NCBI RefSeq assembly: GCF_003594935.2
Contig: NZ_CP043342.1
Location: forward strand, 2,852,001 to 2,916,000
Direction of reading: 5' to 3'
From: Enterobacter huaxiensis
Lineage (GTDB): Bacteria; Pseudomonadota; Gammaproteobacteria; Enterobacterales; Enterobacteriaceae
Length of the DNA: 64,000 nucleotides
The position numbers and the translations under genes were made by a program. Below, in pieces: positions 36,887 through 48,839 of this stretch. Positions within the stretch are counted from its first letter, which is position 1, and every line of letters starts with the position of its first letter. The notes beneath the pieces are model-generated. The model was not told the origin of the DNA and searched no databases. It saw only the letters and a list, made by a program, of their open reading frames with translations.

Positions 36887-37049
36887 AGCTTTCCTCTCTG
36901 TATGGTTTTTGTCATTAAATCAGTGACACAGAAAAGGATAGCACAGGATCGCAGAAATGAAATTGTGAGAGAGATCACGCGATTCGTTTGAGCAAAATAT
37001 GAACTAAAAAAAATGTCGCTCCACATTAAACGTGGGGTTGCATCTTTTG

Positions 37050-37078
37050 TTGAGAAAGATTATCTTTCTCAATATTGA
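37050..37078 (+). promoter_or_regulatory. Fur-box-covered promoter of the RyhB-type RNA
   Basis: -35 TTGAGA (37050-37055), 17-bp spacer, -10 TATTGA (37073-37078). GAGAAAGATTATCTTTCTC (37052-37070) is a near-perfect palindrome sharing 14 of 19 positions with the Fur-box consensus and fills the spacer, so Fe-Fur would block polymerase. Confidence 0.75.
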
Positions 37079-37083
37079 ATAGT

Positions 37084-37167
37084 TGAGTTAAACACTCAGG
37101 TATTCAGTACGACATTGCTCACATTGCTTCCAGTATTTCTTGCCCACTTTATAGTGGGCTTTTTTTT
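37084..37167 (+). ncRNA. ryhB: RyhB-type iron-responsive small RNA (RyhB-2-like)
   Basis: The segment 37110-37137 contains CATTGCTCACATTGCTTCC, the conserved seed region of RyhB, the Hfq-dependent RNA that down-regulates iron-using proteins under iron starvation. It ends in a standard terminator (GCCCACT...AGTGGGC plus eight T, 37142-37167). Start near 37084 is inferred from the promoter; length about 84 nt. Salmonella has its second copy (RyhB-2/RfrB/IsrE) next to yeaQ, the same position as here. I cannot tell from this window whether a second RyhB exists elsewhere. Confidence 0.88.
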
Positions 37168-37193
37168 GCGCGTACGCTTCCTGCGCCGGGGCC

Positions 37194-38714
37194 TCAGGCC
37201 GCGTGTCGGCCTATCGGTTTGGACAGGAGTACCTTAATGAAATCGAGGTAGGAGACGGGTTTACCGAAATAGTAGCCCTGTAAGAGCGTTATTTGATTGC
37301 GGTTGAGGTATTCAAGCTGCTCTTTCGTTTCAACCCCTTCAGCCACGATGCTGAGCGAGAGTTTTTTGGCCAGCTCGATGACGCAGTCCAGCAGGAGGGT
37401 GGAATCTTTCTCCTCCGAAACCCGGTTCACAAAGCTTCTGTCGATTTTAATGTAATCAATGGAGAGCGCATCAAGGCAGGATAAGCCTGAATAGCCGGTA
37501 CCAAAATCGTCCAGCGCAATCACAAAACCAGCCTGATGCAGCGTATTCAGATTCTTCACAAGATGAGGATTATCCATCAACGGCTCCCGCTCCGTAACTT
37601 CGAGAACCAGCTTGACCTTATTGCCGTCAAACCCCTTTTCAAAAACACTGCAGTCGCCAATGAATGACGGCGCGTTGATATGTCTGGCGCTGATGTTGAT
37701 CCCGATGTGGAAACCTTCCGGCAGTCTGGGCACCAGCGGCTTTAACTGACTGACGACTTTCGCCATCAGCCCGCGCGTTAGCGGAATGATGAGACCGCTG
37801 CGCTCGGCAATGGGGATAAACACGTCCGGTGGAATAAAACCTGACTTCGGATGTTTCCACCTCGCCAACACTTCGACACCGTAAAGCGCCCCGGTATTGC
37901 CATTCACTATCGGCTGATAGTAAGGAACAATGTCCCCCTTCAAAATGGCCTTTCGCAGATCCTCTTCAAAGCTCGTGCTTTTGCCCATGTAGCGGCGCAA
38001 CAGAGTACCAACGGCGACCGACAGCATAAGCACCAGCAGGATCAAGCTCCATCCCTGCTGGACCAGCCGCGTCACGCTCAAGAAGGCGGGAGCTTGCCAG
38101 ACCATACTGAAAGAGAAGTATTTTGACGACATGCGTGAGGTTGATGACGTCAGCGGCGAAACGTCACTCACCTCCCCACCAGGCTGAATCATTCGCGAGC
38201 CGACAACCAGAGCCAGATGGGATTCATCAGGGGCGCCTGCGAGAACATCGTGCAGATGCGCATCGCTAATGCTGATAATCACTCGTCCATTCGGGATCGG
38301 CATCTGGAAAAGCAGAACCGGAACGCCGTTGACGGCCTGGCTTCCCGGCAGGAGCATCAGCCGCTCGTGAGGAAACCTTTCAGGATGGACAAGCAGTAAG
38401 CCATTCCCCGGCAGCGAGGTGCACATTATCGCGTCGTGCTGCTGGATCATGATGGCGCGTAAATGTGGCTTAAGCGCGGCCTGCGTCCCGAGCTCAAGCT
38501 GCCCGGCGCGAGTACACCCAAGGGCCGCAACATCCTGAGCCGTTTTTGCGGCACTGACCGCTTCGGTGAGGATGGCATCAATTTTACGAGCGCTCGCACG
38601 GGCCGTATCGGCACTGGTTAACGCAGCCATATGCCACAGCTGCCAGTTGATAATCAGAAGGCCGGCCAGAAAGAGACATAATGCACTTAATGCTGGAACG
38701 AAGGCTTTGCGCAC
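37194..38714 (-). CDS. CSS-domain EAL cyclic-di-GMP phosphodiesterase (first)
   Basis: This 506-residue membrane enzyme has TM1 near residues 5-25, a periplasmic CSS-type sensor domain with two cysteines (ALGCTRAGQ, AIMCTSLPG), TM2 near residue 230 (LILLVLMLSVAVGTLL), and a cytoplasmic EAL domain. Catalytic elements are present: EVLARWKHP, NISARH, EVTEREP, DDFGTGYSG, KIDRSF, EGVET and QGYYFGKP. The GTG at 38714 is preferred because AAAGGA precedes it; an ATG at 38744 adds ten residues. In E. coli, periplasmic disulfide reduction tunes such CSS phosphodiesterases. It is divergent from another of the same type. Confidence 0.88.
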   Translation of the reverse strand: MRKAFVPALSALCLFLAGLLIINWQLWHMAALTSADTARASARKIDAILTEAVSAAKTAQDVAALGCTRAGQLELGTQAALKPHLRAIMIQQHDAIMCTSLPGNGLLLVHPERFPHERLMLLPGSQAVNGVPVLLFQMPIPNGRVIISISDAHLHDVLAGAPDESHLALVVGSRMIQPGGEVSDVSPLTSSTSRMSSKYFSFSMVWQAPAFLSVTRLVQQGWSLILLVLMLSVAVGTLLRRYMGKSTSFEEDLRKAILKGDIVPYYQPIVNGNTGALYGVEVLARWKHPKSGFIPPDVFIPIAERSGLIIPLTRGLMAKVVSQLKPLVPRLPEGFHIGINISARHINAPSFIGDCSVFEKGFDGNKVKLVLEVTEREPLMDNPHLVKNLNTLHQAGFVIALDDFGTGYSGLSCLDALSIDYIKIDRSFVNRVSEEKDSTLLLDCVIELAKKLSLSIVAEGVETKEQLEYLNRNQITLLQGYYFGKPVSYLDFIKVLLSKPIGRHAA

Positions 38715-38832
38715 AATTTTTCCTTTAAAAGAAAAAACAAGCATCTCTGTTACGTTGAATAGAGCTTAGCTGAGATTCATCCCAAAAAACTGATGCTTTT
38801 GTATTAGGCGCAGGCTGTAATATAAGGCGGTA

Positions 38833-38845
38833 CCGAACGGTTCGG
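38833..38845. repeat. 13-bp palindrome between the two EAL genes
   Basis: CCGAACGGTTCGG is a perfect inverted repeat around a single G, in the 227-bp divergent promoter region. It is a candidate operator for whichever factor controls either EAL gene. Confidence 0.4.
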
Positions 38846-38941
38846 ACGACAGACAATTTCCTGCCGTTATTATCAGTCTTGTTCCTGGACACGCGTGTGT
38901 TAAGATTCATTAAATCAAGGAGCTAACAGGACAGCTTGAAA

Positions 38942-40465
38942 ATGAAGAAGATCATTGCCGTTGCTTTCATTTCAACGCTTCTGGTCGTCCTGTCGCTTTA
39001 TGCCGTCAATGCGCTCATCACCGGGCAGCAAAAGATTAAGCAGCTTGAGATATCGCATACCCTTTTGCATTACTCTGAAGACTTATCTCAAAACGTCGCG
39101 CTTGCGCTTAAAAGCATTACTTCCCAGGGATGTGACAAACACAGCCTGGATAACTACAGAAAGAGCAGGCTTGATAGCACCTATTTTGGCGATATCGGCT
39201 ATATAGAAAATGGTAAAGTCGTCTGTACGGCTTTTTGGGGAAAACTGGCACACCCCGTCGATCTCCCCGCCGAACTGCATAAAACGGCCAATGGTTTTAC
39301 CCTCGCCCAATTCTCACGCAAGGATTTTTTCATCGGCAATGCCGCGATTTATAACAACGTGATTATTTTCACCTCACGCTACGCCTACGATAAGTTCACT
39401 CCGGTCACTGCAAGCTACTCGCTTATTTCGACGACAAAAGACTTTGGCAGAACATTTTTTTCCGTTACGCCAAACGCTGAACAACGCAGCTGGCTACAGT
39501 CTTCATTATTCACCCTGACCGTCACGCAGTGCAGTAAAAAATGGGATTTATGCGTTACGGTGAAACATCATGATGCCGGGCTGGCCTCGCTTTCTGCCGC
39601 TGCGTTTATTCTTCTCTGCACGTTTTTATATTTCATCTGGTTTTCCCTCACGCTCTTTTCAGTGCGACTATATGAAGACCGGTTATCGGTGGAAAGAAGG
39701 CTGGTTCGTGCGGTGAGAAACAATACGATCAGCGCAAGCTATCAGCCCATTATCCGTGTGCACGATAAAAAAATAGTGGGGATAGAGGTCCTGTCGAGGT
39801 GGCGGGATAATAATTACCTGAACGTGTCCCCGGAGCTCTTCATTCCGTTGATAAAGAAAATTGGGCTATACAATCTTTATTATATCAACATGATTAAAAA
39901 GTCTCTTTCAGAAGTCGGCCCTCTCGCCATCAAACATCAGCTCGTCATTTCACTGAATGTCGGCAGAACGGAGATTGAAGACGGCCGTTTTATGCACGCG
40001 TTACGTCGTGAATGTTTGCTGAATAATATTCCTTTATCGCTTATCAAAGTCGAGCTATCGGAAAACGCGGTATCCAGCGCGAGCATACTTGAGGCATTCT
40101 GCGAAGAGTTGAAATCGGCAAAAGTGAAAATATCGATTGATGATTTTGGGGTGCAAAATTCCAACCTCGCGAGGCTTTCCCACCTCCACTATGATGAGAT
40201 CAAAATAGACAAGTCTCTGGTTGACGGCATCAGCGAAGAATACAAGCAGGATATCTTCGTCATCTTTAGTGACGCCCTCGCAAAGCTCAATAAAACGCTG
40301 GTCTTTGAGGGCGTGGAGAGCGAAACGCAATTTAACTTTATTGCAGAACGCTACCCTGACGCGTTGGTTCAGGGCTGGTATTTCTCAAAATCGCTGACCC
40401 GAAGTGAACTGGCGGAAATGCTCGCGGGTGCTGTTACTCATTACCCCATTGATTCAGGAAGTTAG
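38942..40465 (+). CDS. CSS-domain EAL cyclic-di-GMP phosphodiesterase (second)
   Basis: This 507-residue protein has the same architecture as its divergent neighbour: TM1 ([19 protein letters not shown]), periplasmic CSS domain with cysteines in SQGCDKHSL and [11 protein letters not shown]2 ([23 protein letters not shown]), and EAL domain. Active-site motifs are more divergent: [45 protein letters not shown]; the metal and general-base residues appear kept. The gene looks more AT-rich than its surroundings, suggesting separate acquisition rather than tandem duplication. Its 3' end overlaps the convergent ymjA-like gene by 32 bp. Confidence 0.87.
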   Translation: MKKIIAVAFISTLLVVLSLYAVNALITGQQKIKQLEISHTLLHYSEDLSQNVALALKSITSQGCDKHSLDNYRKSRLDSTYFGDIGYIENGKVVCTAFWGKLAHPVDLPAELHKTANGFTLAQFSRKDFFIGNAAIYNNVIIFTSRYAYDKFTPVTASYSLISTTKDFGRTFFSVTPNAEQRSWLQSSLFTLTVTQCSKKWDLCVTVKHHDAGLASLSAAAFILLCTFLYFIWFSLTLFSVRLYEDRLSVERRLVRAVRNNTISASYQPIIRVHDKKIVGIEVLSRWRDNNYLNVSPELFIPLIKKIGLYNLYYINMIKKSLSEVGPLAIKHQLVISLNVGRTEIEDGRFMHALRRECLLNNIPLSLIKVELSENAVSSASILEAFCEELKSAKVKISIDDFGVQNSNLARLSHLHYDEIKIDKSLVDGISEEYKQDIFVIFSDALAKLNKTLVFEGVESETQFNFIAERYPDALVQGWYFSKSLTRSELAEMLAGAVTHYPIDSGS

Positions 40466-40679
40466 CGACGTCATCAATACGCTGAGCCTGAATACCCGCG
40501 ACTTCAGCCATCTCTTGCTGCGCTTCTTCACTGATCTCCTCATTGTTGCTTAAGCGGGTGAGCAGCAGCTGAAAATAGTGCGCCAGCGGATCGCGCTCGG
40601 GCTCGCTTACCGGCTGTTGGGTTTCCGTCGAATACTCATCAACGATGTCGTAAAACTTCAGAGGAATGGCGTTGTTCAT
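40434..40679 (-). CDS. ymjA: YmjA-like DUF2543 family protein
   Basis: This 81-residue acidic helical protein resembles E. coli YmjA (same length): [12 protein letters not shown], then [28 protein letters not shown], ending in [11 protein letters not shown]. Function unknown. In E. coli ymjA is elsewhere in the chromosome, so its place beside icd differs. It has no clear operon partner. Confidence 0.78.
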   Translation of the reverse strand: MNNAIPLKFYDIVDEYSTETQQPVSEPERDPLAHYFQLLLTRLSNNEEISEEAQQEMAEVAGIQAQRIDDVANFLNQWGNE

Positions 40680-40733
40680 GGAGGGCTCTCGTCTGACTTA
40701 CAAAGGATTAAGCGCATAGTATATAGAATGGCA

Positions 40734-40763
40734 TAAAAAAACGGGAACCCTTCGGCTCCCGTT
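40734..40763 (-). terminator. icd terminator
   Basis: On the minus strand, AACGGGA...TCCCGTT with a TTTTTTT run, just past the icd stop (40786). Confidence 0.85.
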
Positions 40764-40785
40764 CTTGATTAACCCAGAGTCTGGA

Positions 40786-42036
40786 TTACATGTTCGCGAT
40801 AATCGCGTCGCCAAACTCTGAGCATTTCAGCAGCTTAGCGCCTTCCATCAGACGTTCGAAGTCATAGGTTACGGTTTTCGCGTTGATCGCGCCTTCCATA
40901 CCTTTAACGATCAGGTCTGCGGCTTCGAACCATTCCATATGACGCAGCATCATCTCTGCTGACAGGATGATGGAGCCCGGGTTCACTTTGTCCTGGCCGG
41001 CATATTTCGGTGCAGTACCGTGGGTCGCTTCGAACAGCGCGCACTCGTCACCGATGTTCGCGCCTGGGGCGATACCGATACCGCCAACCTGAGCTGCCAG
41101 CGCATCGGAGATGTAGTCACCGTTCAGGTTCATACAGGCGATGACGTCGTATTCAGCAGGACGCAGCAGGATCTGCTGCAGGAACGCATCGGCGATCACA
41201 TCTTTAATAATGATCTCTTTGCCGGTGTTCGGGTTCTTAATCTTCTGCCACGGGCCGCCGTCAATCAGCTCGCCGCCGAACTCTTCGGTCGCCAACTGGT
41301 AGCCCCAGTCTTTGAACGCGCCTTCGGTGAACTTCATGATGTTGCCTTTGTGAACCAGGGTCACAGAGTCACGGTCGTTGGTGATTGCGTATTCGATTGC
41401 TGCGCGCACCAGACGCTTGGTGCCGTCTTCTGAGCATGGCTTGATGCCGATACCGCAGTGTTCCGGGAAGCGAATTTTCTTCACGCCCATCTCTTCACGC
41501 AGGAATTTAATCACTTTTTCTGCATCAGCAGAGTCCGCTTTCCATTCGATACCGGCATAAATGTCTTCTGAGTTTTCGCGGAAGATAACCATGTCGGTCA
41601 GTTCAGGGTGCTTAACCGGGCTTGGGGTGCCCTGGTAGTAACGAACCGGACGCAGACACACGTACAGATCCAGCTCCTGACGCAGCGCCACGTTCAGAGA
41701 ACGAATACCGCCGCCAACTGGCGTGGTCAGTGGGCCTTTAATTGCTACGCGATAATCGCGGATCAGGTCCAGCGTTTCAGCTGGCAGCCAAACGTCCTGG
41801 CCATAAACTTGAGTAGATTTTTCACCGGTGTAAATTTCCATCCAGGAAATTTTACGCTCGCCTTTGTAGGCTTTCTCAACAGCGGCATCAACCACTTTCA
41901 GCATTGCCGGGGTAACGTCTACACCGATACCGTCGCCTTCAATGAACGGGATGACAGGGTTGTGAGGAACGTTAATCTTACCGTCTTGCAGGGTGATCTT
42001 TTTACCTTCCGCCGGAACAACTACTTTGCTTTCCAT
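40786..42036 (-). CDS. icd: NADP-dependent isocitrate dehydrogenase
   Basis: This 416-residue TCA-cycle enzyme is identical in length to E. coli Icd. The regulatory Ser113 is in [11 protein letters not shown], the serine phosphorylated by AceK. The dehydrogenase signature [19 protein letters not shown] is present. The 3' end of icd is the attachment site of prophages 21/e14 in E. coli; here the C-terminus ([11 protein letters not shown]) is intact with no integrase or prophage next to it, so the site looks unoccupied. Confidence 0.98.
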   Translation of the reverse strand: MESKVVVPAEGKKITLQDGKINVPHNPVIPFIEGDGIGVDVTPAMLKVVDAAVEKAYKGERKISWMEIYTGEKSTQVYGQDVWLPAETLDLIRDYRVAIKGPLTTPVGGGIRSLNVALRQELDLYVCLRPVRYYQGTPSPVKHPELTDMVIFRENSEDIYAGIEWKADSADAEKVIKFLREEMGVKKIRFPEHCGIGIKPCSEDGTKRLVRAAIEYAITNDRDSVTLVHKGNIMKFTEGAFKDWGYQLATEEFGGELIDGGPWQKIKNPNTGKEIIIKDVIADAFLQQILLRPAEYDVIACMNLNGDYISDALAAQVGGIGIAPGANIGDECALFEATHGTAPKYAGQDKVNPGSIILSAEMMLRHMEWFEAADLIVKGMEGAINAKTVTYDFERLMEGAKLLKCSEFGDAIIANM

Positions 42037-42149
42037 TAACCTCTCCTTCGAGCGCTTCTGGTTGTTACTGATCTTATGTTAATAAATTGTAATGAGCCTT
42101 TCGATACTACCTGATTGTCTGCCGCCATGAAAGGTCTTCGTTATTGGGC

Positions 42150-42155
42150 TATAAT
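42150..42155 (+). promoter_or_regulatory. TATAAT -10 element upstream of rluE
   Basis: A perfect TATAAT, but with no good -35 seen. Its last bases overlap the ATG at 42154 that E. coli annotation would use as the RluE start, so transcription would begin after that codon. Confidence 0.5.
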
Positions 42156-42183
42156 GCGGCAATTGATACAGCCTGAAAATACC

Positions 42184-42807
42184 ATGAAGAAAACTTCTTT
42201 TAGAAAACACCGGGTTGAGCGATTCAGCTCACAACAAGCCACCAGACGAACGCCAGAAACCCAGCCAACGCGGGTGATTCTGTTCAATAAACCCTACGAT
42301 GTTTTGCCGCAGTTCACCGACGAAGCGGGCCGCAGCACGCTGAAGGATTACATTCCTGTTCCCGGCGTCTACGCCGCCGGGCGCCTGGATCGCGACAGCG
42401 AGGGGCTGCTGGTCTTAACCAACGACGGCGCATTGCAGGCGAAGCTCACCCAGCCGGGCAAACGTACCGGAAAAATTTACTTCGTGCAGGTTGAAGGCGA
42501 GCCGGACGACGAGACGCTGGCTTCATTACGTACCGGCGTTACCTTAAACGATGGCCCCACCCTGCCCGCCGGCGTCGAGCGCGTGGGCGAACCCGAATGG
42601 CTGTGGCCGCGTAATCCGCCGATTCGTGAACGCAAATCCATTCCCACAAGCTGGCTCAAAATTACCCTTTATGAAGGCCGCAACCGTCAGGTGCGCCGCA
42701 TGACCGCTCATGTCGGCTTCCCTACCCTGCGCCTGATTCGCTACGCCATGGGCAGCTATACGCTGGACACGCTTGCAAACGGTGAATGGCGAGACGTTGC
42801 CCCCTAA
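42184..42807 (+). CDS. rluE: 23S rRNA pseudouridine(2457) synthase RluE
   Basis: This protein isomerises U2457 of 23S rRNA. The catalytic Asp is in [16 protein letters not shown], and the RsuA/RluB/E/F core continues to [28 protein letters not shown] chose the ATG at 42184 (207 residues, [10 protein letters not shown]) because an earlier in-frame ATG at 42154, which gives the 217 residues of E. coli, lies inside a TATAAT promoter box. nudJ follows 9 bp later. Confidence 0.92.
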   Translation: MKKTSFRKHRVERFSSQQATRRTPETQPTRVILFNKPYDVLPQFTDEAGRSTLKDYIPVPGVYAAGRLDRDSEGLLVLTNDGALQAKLTQPGKRTGKIYFVQVEGEPDDETLASLRTGVTLNDGPTLPAGVERVGEPEWLWPRNPPIRERKSIPTSWLKITLYEGRNRQVRRMTAHVGFPTLRLIRYAMGSYTLDTLANGEWRDVAP

Positions 42808-42816
42808 GGAGAGAAT

Positions 42817-43290
42817 ATGTTCAAACCTCATGTTACCGTCGCCTGCGTGGTTCACGCGCAGGGTAAATTCCTGGTGGTAGAAGAGAGTATCAACGGTAAG
42901 GCGCTGTGGAACCAGCCTGCCGGTCACCTCGAAGCCAATGAAACCCTCCCTCAGGCCGCAAAGCGCGAGCTGTGGGAAGAGACGGGTATTGACGCTGAAC
43001 CGCAGCACTTTATCCGCATGCATCAGTGGATTGCCCCCGACCGGACGCCTTTTCTGCGCTTCCTTTTTACCGTTGAGCTTAACGAAACGTGCGCCACTGA
43101 ACCGCACGATGACGATATCGATCGCTGCCTCTGGGTTACTGCCGACGAGATCCTGAATGCGCCAAACCTGCGCTCGCCGCTGGTTGCCGAAAGCATCCGC
43201 TGCTGGCAGTCAGGCGCGCGCCTGCCGCTGGATGTCATCGGTGAATTTAACTGGCCGTTTACAGAGGGTGTCAACGCTGGGGGGGCGTGA
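42817..43290 (+). CDS. nudJ: NudJ, Nudix phosphatase
   Basis: This 157-residue Nudix hydrolase (E. coli 153) hydrolyses HMP-PP and nucleoside tri/diphosphates. The Nudix box is [27 protein letters not shown] (starts [11 protein letters not shown]). It has AAGGAGAG before the ATG. It lies between rluE and mnmA in a tight same-strand cluster. Confidence 0.93.
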   Translation: MFKPHVTVACVVHAQGKFLVVEESINGKALWNQPAGHLEANETLPQAAKRELWEETGIDAEPQHFIRMHQWIAPDRTPFLRFLFTVELNETCATEPHDDDIDRCLWVTADEILNAPNLRSPLVAESIRCWQSGARLPLDVIGEFNWPFTEGVNAGGA

Positions 43291-43330
43291 TAGAATACGC
43301 CGCCTTGAAGTTCAATGTTGTGAGTATTCC

Positions 43331-44443
43331 ATGTCAGATAACAGCCAGAAAAAAGTGATCGTCGGCATGTCCGGCGGTGTCGATTCCTCCGTTTCCGCCT
43401 ACCTGTTGCAGCAACAGGGCTATAAGGTAGAAGGCCTGTTCATGAAGAACTGGGAAGAAGACGATGGCGAGGAATACTGCACTGCGGCTGCGGATCTTGC
43501 CGATGCGCAGGCCGTCTGCGACAAGCTCGGCATTGAACTGCACACCGTTAACTTTGCCGCAGAATACTGGGACAACGTGTTTGAGCTCTTCCTTGAAGAG
43601 TACAAAGCGGGCCGCACCCCAAACCCGGATATTCTGTGCAACAAAGAGATCAAATTTAAAGCCTTCCTCGAGTTCGCTGCTGAAGACCTGGGTGCAGATT
43701 TTATTGCGACGGGTCACTACGTGCGTCGCGCAGATGTGAATGGCAAAAGCCAGCTGCTGCGCGGTCTGGACGGCAATAAAGATCAGAGCTACTTCCTCTA
43801 CACGCTGAGCCACGAACAGATTGCCCAAAGCCTGTTCCCGGTCGGCGAACTGGAAAAACCGGAAGTGCGTAAAATCGCCGAAGAGCTGGATCTGATCACT
43901 GCCAAGAAAAAAGACTCCACCGGCATCTGTTTTATCGGTGAGCGTAAGTTCCGCGAATTCCTCGGCCGTTACCTGCCCGCGCAGCCGGGCAAAATAGTCA
44001 CCGTTGATGGCGAAGAGATTGGCCAGCATCAGGGCCTGATGTACCACACGCTCGGCCAGCGTAAAGGTCTGGGTATCGGCGGTACCAAAGAAGGTAGCGA
44101 AGATCCGTGGTACGTTGTCGACAAAGACGTCGAGAACAATATTCTGATCGTCGCGCAGGGCCACGACCATCCGCGTCTGATGTCCGTAGGGCTTATCGCG
44201 CAGCAGCTGCACTGGGTCGATCGCGAACCGCTGAAGGGCACGCTGCGCTGCACGGTGAAAACGCGCTATCGCCAGACTGACATCCCTTGCACCATCACCG
44301 CGCTGGATGATGATCGCATTGACGTGCGTTTTGACGAGCCGGTTTCTGCCGTCACGCCGGGCCAGTCTGCTGTCTTTTACAGCGGCGAAATTTGCCTGGG
44401 CGGCGGGATTATAGAACAGCGCCTGCCGCTGCCCGCTGTTTAA
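43331..44443 (+). CDS. mnmA: tRNA-specific 2-thiouridylase MnmA
   Basis: This 370-residue enzyme introduces the 2-thio group at U34 of tRNA Lys, Glu and Gln using sulfur from the IscS-Tus relay. The PP-loop GMSGGVDSS (residues 12-20), catalytic Cys103 ([12 protein letters not shown]) and the second Cys in [11 protein letters not shown] are present. The start at 43331 gives [16 protein letters not shown]; the in-frame extension to 43157 lies within nudJ. A -10-like TAGAAT lies at 43291. Confidence 0.96.
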   Translation: MSDNSQKKVIVGMSGGVDSSVSAYLLQQQGYKVEGLFMKNWEEDDGEEYCTAAADLADAQAVCDKLGIELHTVNFAAEYWDNVFELFLEEYKAGRTPNPDILCNKEIKFKAFLEFAAEDLGADFIATGHYVRRADVNGKSQLLRGLDGNKDQSYFLYTLSHEQIAQSLFPVGELEKPEVRKIAEELDLITAKKKDSTGICFIGERKFREFLGRYLPAQPGKIVTVDGEEIGQHQGLMYHTLGQRKGLGIGGTKEGSEDPWYVVDKDVENNILIVAQGHDHPRLMSVGLIAQQLHWVDREPLKGTLRCTVKTRYRQTDIPCTITALDDDRIDVRFDEPVSAVTPGQSAVFYSGEICLGGGIIEQRLPLPAV

Positions 44444-44470
44444 CACGATTGCACACATAAAGGAGACCGT

Positions 44471-46490
<2,020 letters not shown>

Positions 46491-46497
46491 CGCCCTC

Positions 46498-46533
46498 TCC
46501 CCCTTTTCGCCCGAAAAGGGGGATGCTTTTCCC
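46498..46533 (+). terminator. purB terminator
   Basis: CCCCCTTTT pairs with AAAAGGGGG around a CGCCCG loop, followed by ATGCTTTT. It separates the mnmA-hflD-purB cluster from phoPQ. Confidence 0.75.
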
Positions 46534-46534
46534 C

Positions 46535-46569
46535 GGTTTACTCAATGTTTATCCCCAAAACAACATAAT
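46535..46569 (+). promoter_or_regulatory. PhoP box and autoregulated phoPQ promoter
   Basis: GGTTTA (46535-46540), 5 bp, TGTTTA (46546-46551) is an exact PhoP direct repeat. A CATAAT -10 (46564-46569) lies 12 bp downstream, the standard geometry, giving positive autoregulation. Confidence 0.9.
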
Positions 46570-46612
46570 CAGCGTTAAACTATTCATACCAATTATTTAG
46601 GGAGAAGAGATG

Positions 46613-47284
46613 ATGCGCGTACTGGTTGTTGAGGATAACGCATTGCTACGTCATCACCTGAAGGTTCAGCTTCAGGAGATGGGACATCAGGTGGACGATG
46701 CTGAAGATGCAAAAGAAGCCGATTATTATCTCAATGAACACCTGCCGGATATCGCCATTGTCGATTTAGGGTTGCCGGATGAAGATGGGTTATCGTTAAT
46801 CCGTCGCTGGCGCAGCCACGATGTCTCTCTCCCGGTACTGGTCCTGACCGCCCGTGAAGGCTGGCAGGACAAGGTTGAGGTGCTCAGCGCGGGCGCGGAT
46901 GACTACGTGACCAAGCCTTTCCATATCGAGGAAGTCGCTGCGCGCATGCAGGCGCTGCTGCGCCGCAACAGCGGGCTGGCCTCGCAGGTCATCTCCCTTC
47001 CGCCGTTCCAGGTGGATCTCTCTCGCCGTGAATTCTCGATTAACGATGAGGTGATCAAGCTGACCGCGTTTGAATACACCATTATGGAAACGCTGATCCG
47101 CAATAACGGCAAAGTGGTGAGCAAGGATTCTCTGATGCTCCAGCTTTATCCGGATGCAGAGCTGCGTGAGAGCCATACCATTGATGTTCTGATGGGGCGC
47201 CTGCGCAAAAAAATCCAGGCGCAGTTCCCGCAGGATGTGATCACGACCGTTCGCGGTCAGGGCTATCTGTTCGAATTACGCTAA
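46613..47284 (+). CDS. phoP: Response regulator PhoP
   Basis: This 223-residue OmpR-type regulator has a receiver domain with phospho-acceptor Asp51 ([11 protein letters not shown]) and acidic pocket EDN, and a C-terminal winged helix ([28 protein letters not shown]). It controls Mg2+ transport, lipid A modification and acid resistance. ATG codons at 46610 and 46613 are adjacent; the second gives the E. coli length. phoQ starts at the base after its stop. Confidence 0.97.
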   Translation: MRVLVVEDNALLRHHLKVQLQEMGHQVDDAEDAKEADYYLNEHLPDIAIVDLGLPDEDGLSLIRRWRSHDVSLPVLVLTAREGWQDKVEVLSAGADDYVTKPFHIEEVAARMQALLRRNSGLASQVISLPPFQVDLSRREFSINDEVIKLTAFEYTIMETLIRNNGKVVSKDSLMLQLYPDAELRESHTIDVLMGRLRKKIQAQFPQDVITTVRGQGYLFELR

Positions 47285-48748
47285 ATGAAAGGGATTTTGC
47301 GTCACATCTTGCCCCTCTCTTTACGGGTTCGCTTCCTGCTGGCAACCGCTGCCGTGGTGCTGGTGCTCTCCCTCTCCTACGGGATGGTGGCGCTGGTCGG
47401 GTATAGCGTAAGCTTTGATAAGACAACGTTCCGCCTGTTACGCGGTGAAAGCAATCTGTTTTACACCCTGGCGAAGTGGGAAAATAATCGCATCAGCGTG
47501 GAGATGCCAGAACATCTGAACCAGCAAAGCCCCACGCTGGCAATGATTTACGATGAAAAAGGGAAGCTGCTGTGGGCTCAGCGCGACGTGCCCTGGCTCA
47601 AAAAACGCATCCGCCCGGAATGGCTTAAAACAAACGGCTTTCATGAAATAGAGGCCGACCTTAACTCCACCAGCGCCCTGCTGCGCGAAGATCGTTCCCT
47701 GCAGCAGAAGCTCAATGAGATCCGCGCGGACGACGATGACACGGAGATGACCCACTCCGTGGCGATTAACCTCTACCCCGCCACCATGAATATGCCGCAG
47801 CTGACCATCGTGGTGATCGACACCATTCCGGTTGAGCTTAAACACTCCTATATGGTCTGGAGCTGGTTCGTGTACGTTCTGGCCGCCAACCTGCTGCTGG
47901 TGATCCCGCTGCTGTGGATTGCGGCGTGGTGGAGCCTACGCCCGATAGAATCTCTTGCAAAAGAAGTGCGGGAGCTGGAAGAGCATCATCGCGAAAAGCT
48001 GAACCCGGAAACCACGCGGGAACTCACCAGCCTGGTACGCAACCTTAACCGCCTGCTGAAAAGCGAGCGCGAGCGCTATGACAAATACCGCACCACGCTC
48101 ACCGATCTGACTCACAGTCTTAAAACACCGCTGGCGGTGATGCAAAGCACCCTGCGCTCAATGCGCAGCTCAAAACTCAGCGTGGATGACGCGGAGCCGG
48201 TGATGCTGGAGCAGATCAGCCGTATCTCGCAGCAGATTGGCTACTACCTGCATCGCGCCAGCATGCGTTCCGGCAGCGGGCTGGTGAGCCGCGAGCTGCA
48301 TCCCGTGGCACCGCTGTTGGATAGCCTCACCTCCGCGCTCAATAAAGTGTATCAACGCAAAGGCGTGGACATCAGCCTCGATATTTCGCCGGAAATCAGC
48401 TTTGTCGGTGAGAAAAATGACTTTATGGAAGTGATGGGCAACCTGCTTGATAACGCCTGTAAATATTGTCTCGAATTTGTGGAAGTCTCCGCTCGCGTAA
48501 CGGATAACGAGCTGCACATTATCGTTGAGGATGACGGCCCCGGCATTCCCAATAATAAACGTGAAGTGGTGTTCGACCGCGGTCAGCGCGCCGATACGCT
48601 GCGCCCGGGCCAGGGCGTAGGGCTGTCCGTTGCCCGAGAAATCGTCGATCAATATGATGGCAAAATAGAAACCGGCGAAAGCCTGCTTGGCGGTGCCCGT
48701 ATGGAAGCAATTTTTGGTCGTCAGCAGCCCACATCGAACGATAGTTAA
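47285..48748 (+). CDS. phoQ: Sensor histidine kinase PhoQ
   Basis: This 487-residue kinase has TM1 (about 16-40), a periplasmic PAS-like sensor with the acidic patch ADDDDTE (about 149-154) that binds divalent cations and antimicrobial peptides, TM2 (about 193-214), HAMP, a DHp helix with His277 ([10 protein letters not shown]), and a HATPase domain ([26 protein letters not shown]). One residue longer than E. coli PhoQ (486). In E. coli YoaI stimulates PhoQ; yoaI is in this window. Confidence 0.97.
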   Translation: MKGILRHILPLSLRVRFLLATAAVVLVLSLSYGMVALVGYSVSFDKTTFRLLRGESNLFYTLAKWENNRISVEMPEHLNQQSPTLAMIYDEKGKLLWAQRDVPWLKKRIRPEWLKTNGFHEIEADLNSTSALLREDRSLQQKLNEIRADDDDTEMTHSVAINLYPATMNMPQLTIVVIDTIPVELKHSYMVWSWFVYVLAANLLLVIPLLWIAAWWSLRPIESLAKEVRELEEHHREKLNPETTRELTSLVRNLNRLLKSERERYDKYRTTLTDLTHSLKTPLAVMQSTLRSMRSSKLSVDDAEPVMLEQISRISQQIGYYLHRASMRSGSGLVSRELHPVAPLLDSLTSALNKVYQRKGVDISLDISPEISFVGEKNDFMEVMGNLLDNACKYCLEFVEVSARVTDNELHIIVEDDGPGIPNNKREVVFDRGQRADTLRPGQGVGLSVAREIVDQYDGKIETGESLLGGARMEAIFGRQQPTSNDS

Positions 48749-48764
48749 CCCGTTATGTGAAAAA

Positions 48765-48779
48765 TGCGAGGATCTCGCA
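48765..48779. repeat. TGCGAG-GAT-CTCGCA palindrome upstream of roxA
   Basis: Six-bp arms around three bases, between phoQ and roxA. It is operator-like or part of a hairpin; no T-run follows. Confidence 0.35.
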
Positions 48780-48800
48780 CCCAGGCTCCTGAGCTTCCGT

Positions 48801-48806
48801 TATAAT
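48801..48806 (+). promoter_or_regulatory. TATAAT -10 of the roxA promoter
   Basis: Perfect TATAAT 34 bp before the roxA ATG; the -35 region is poor. Confidence 0.5.
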
Positions 48807-48839
48807 CCGTCTCAGTAAGAGCCTGCGGAATAATAAAAT

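Noticed and set aside
40786..40900. Prophage attachment scar at the icd 3' end
   Set aside because: The C-terminus reads through normally, there is no duplicated 3' icd segment, and no integrase is nearby.
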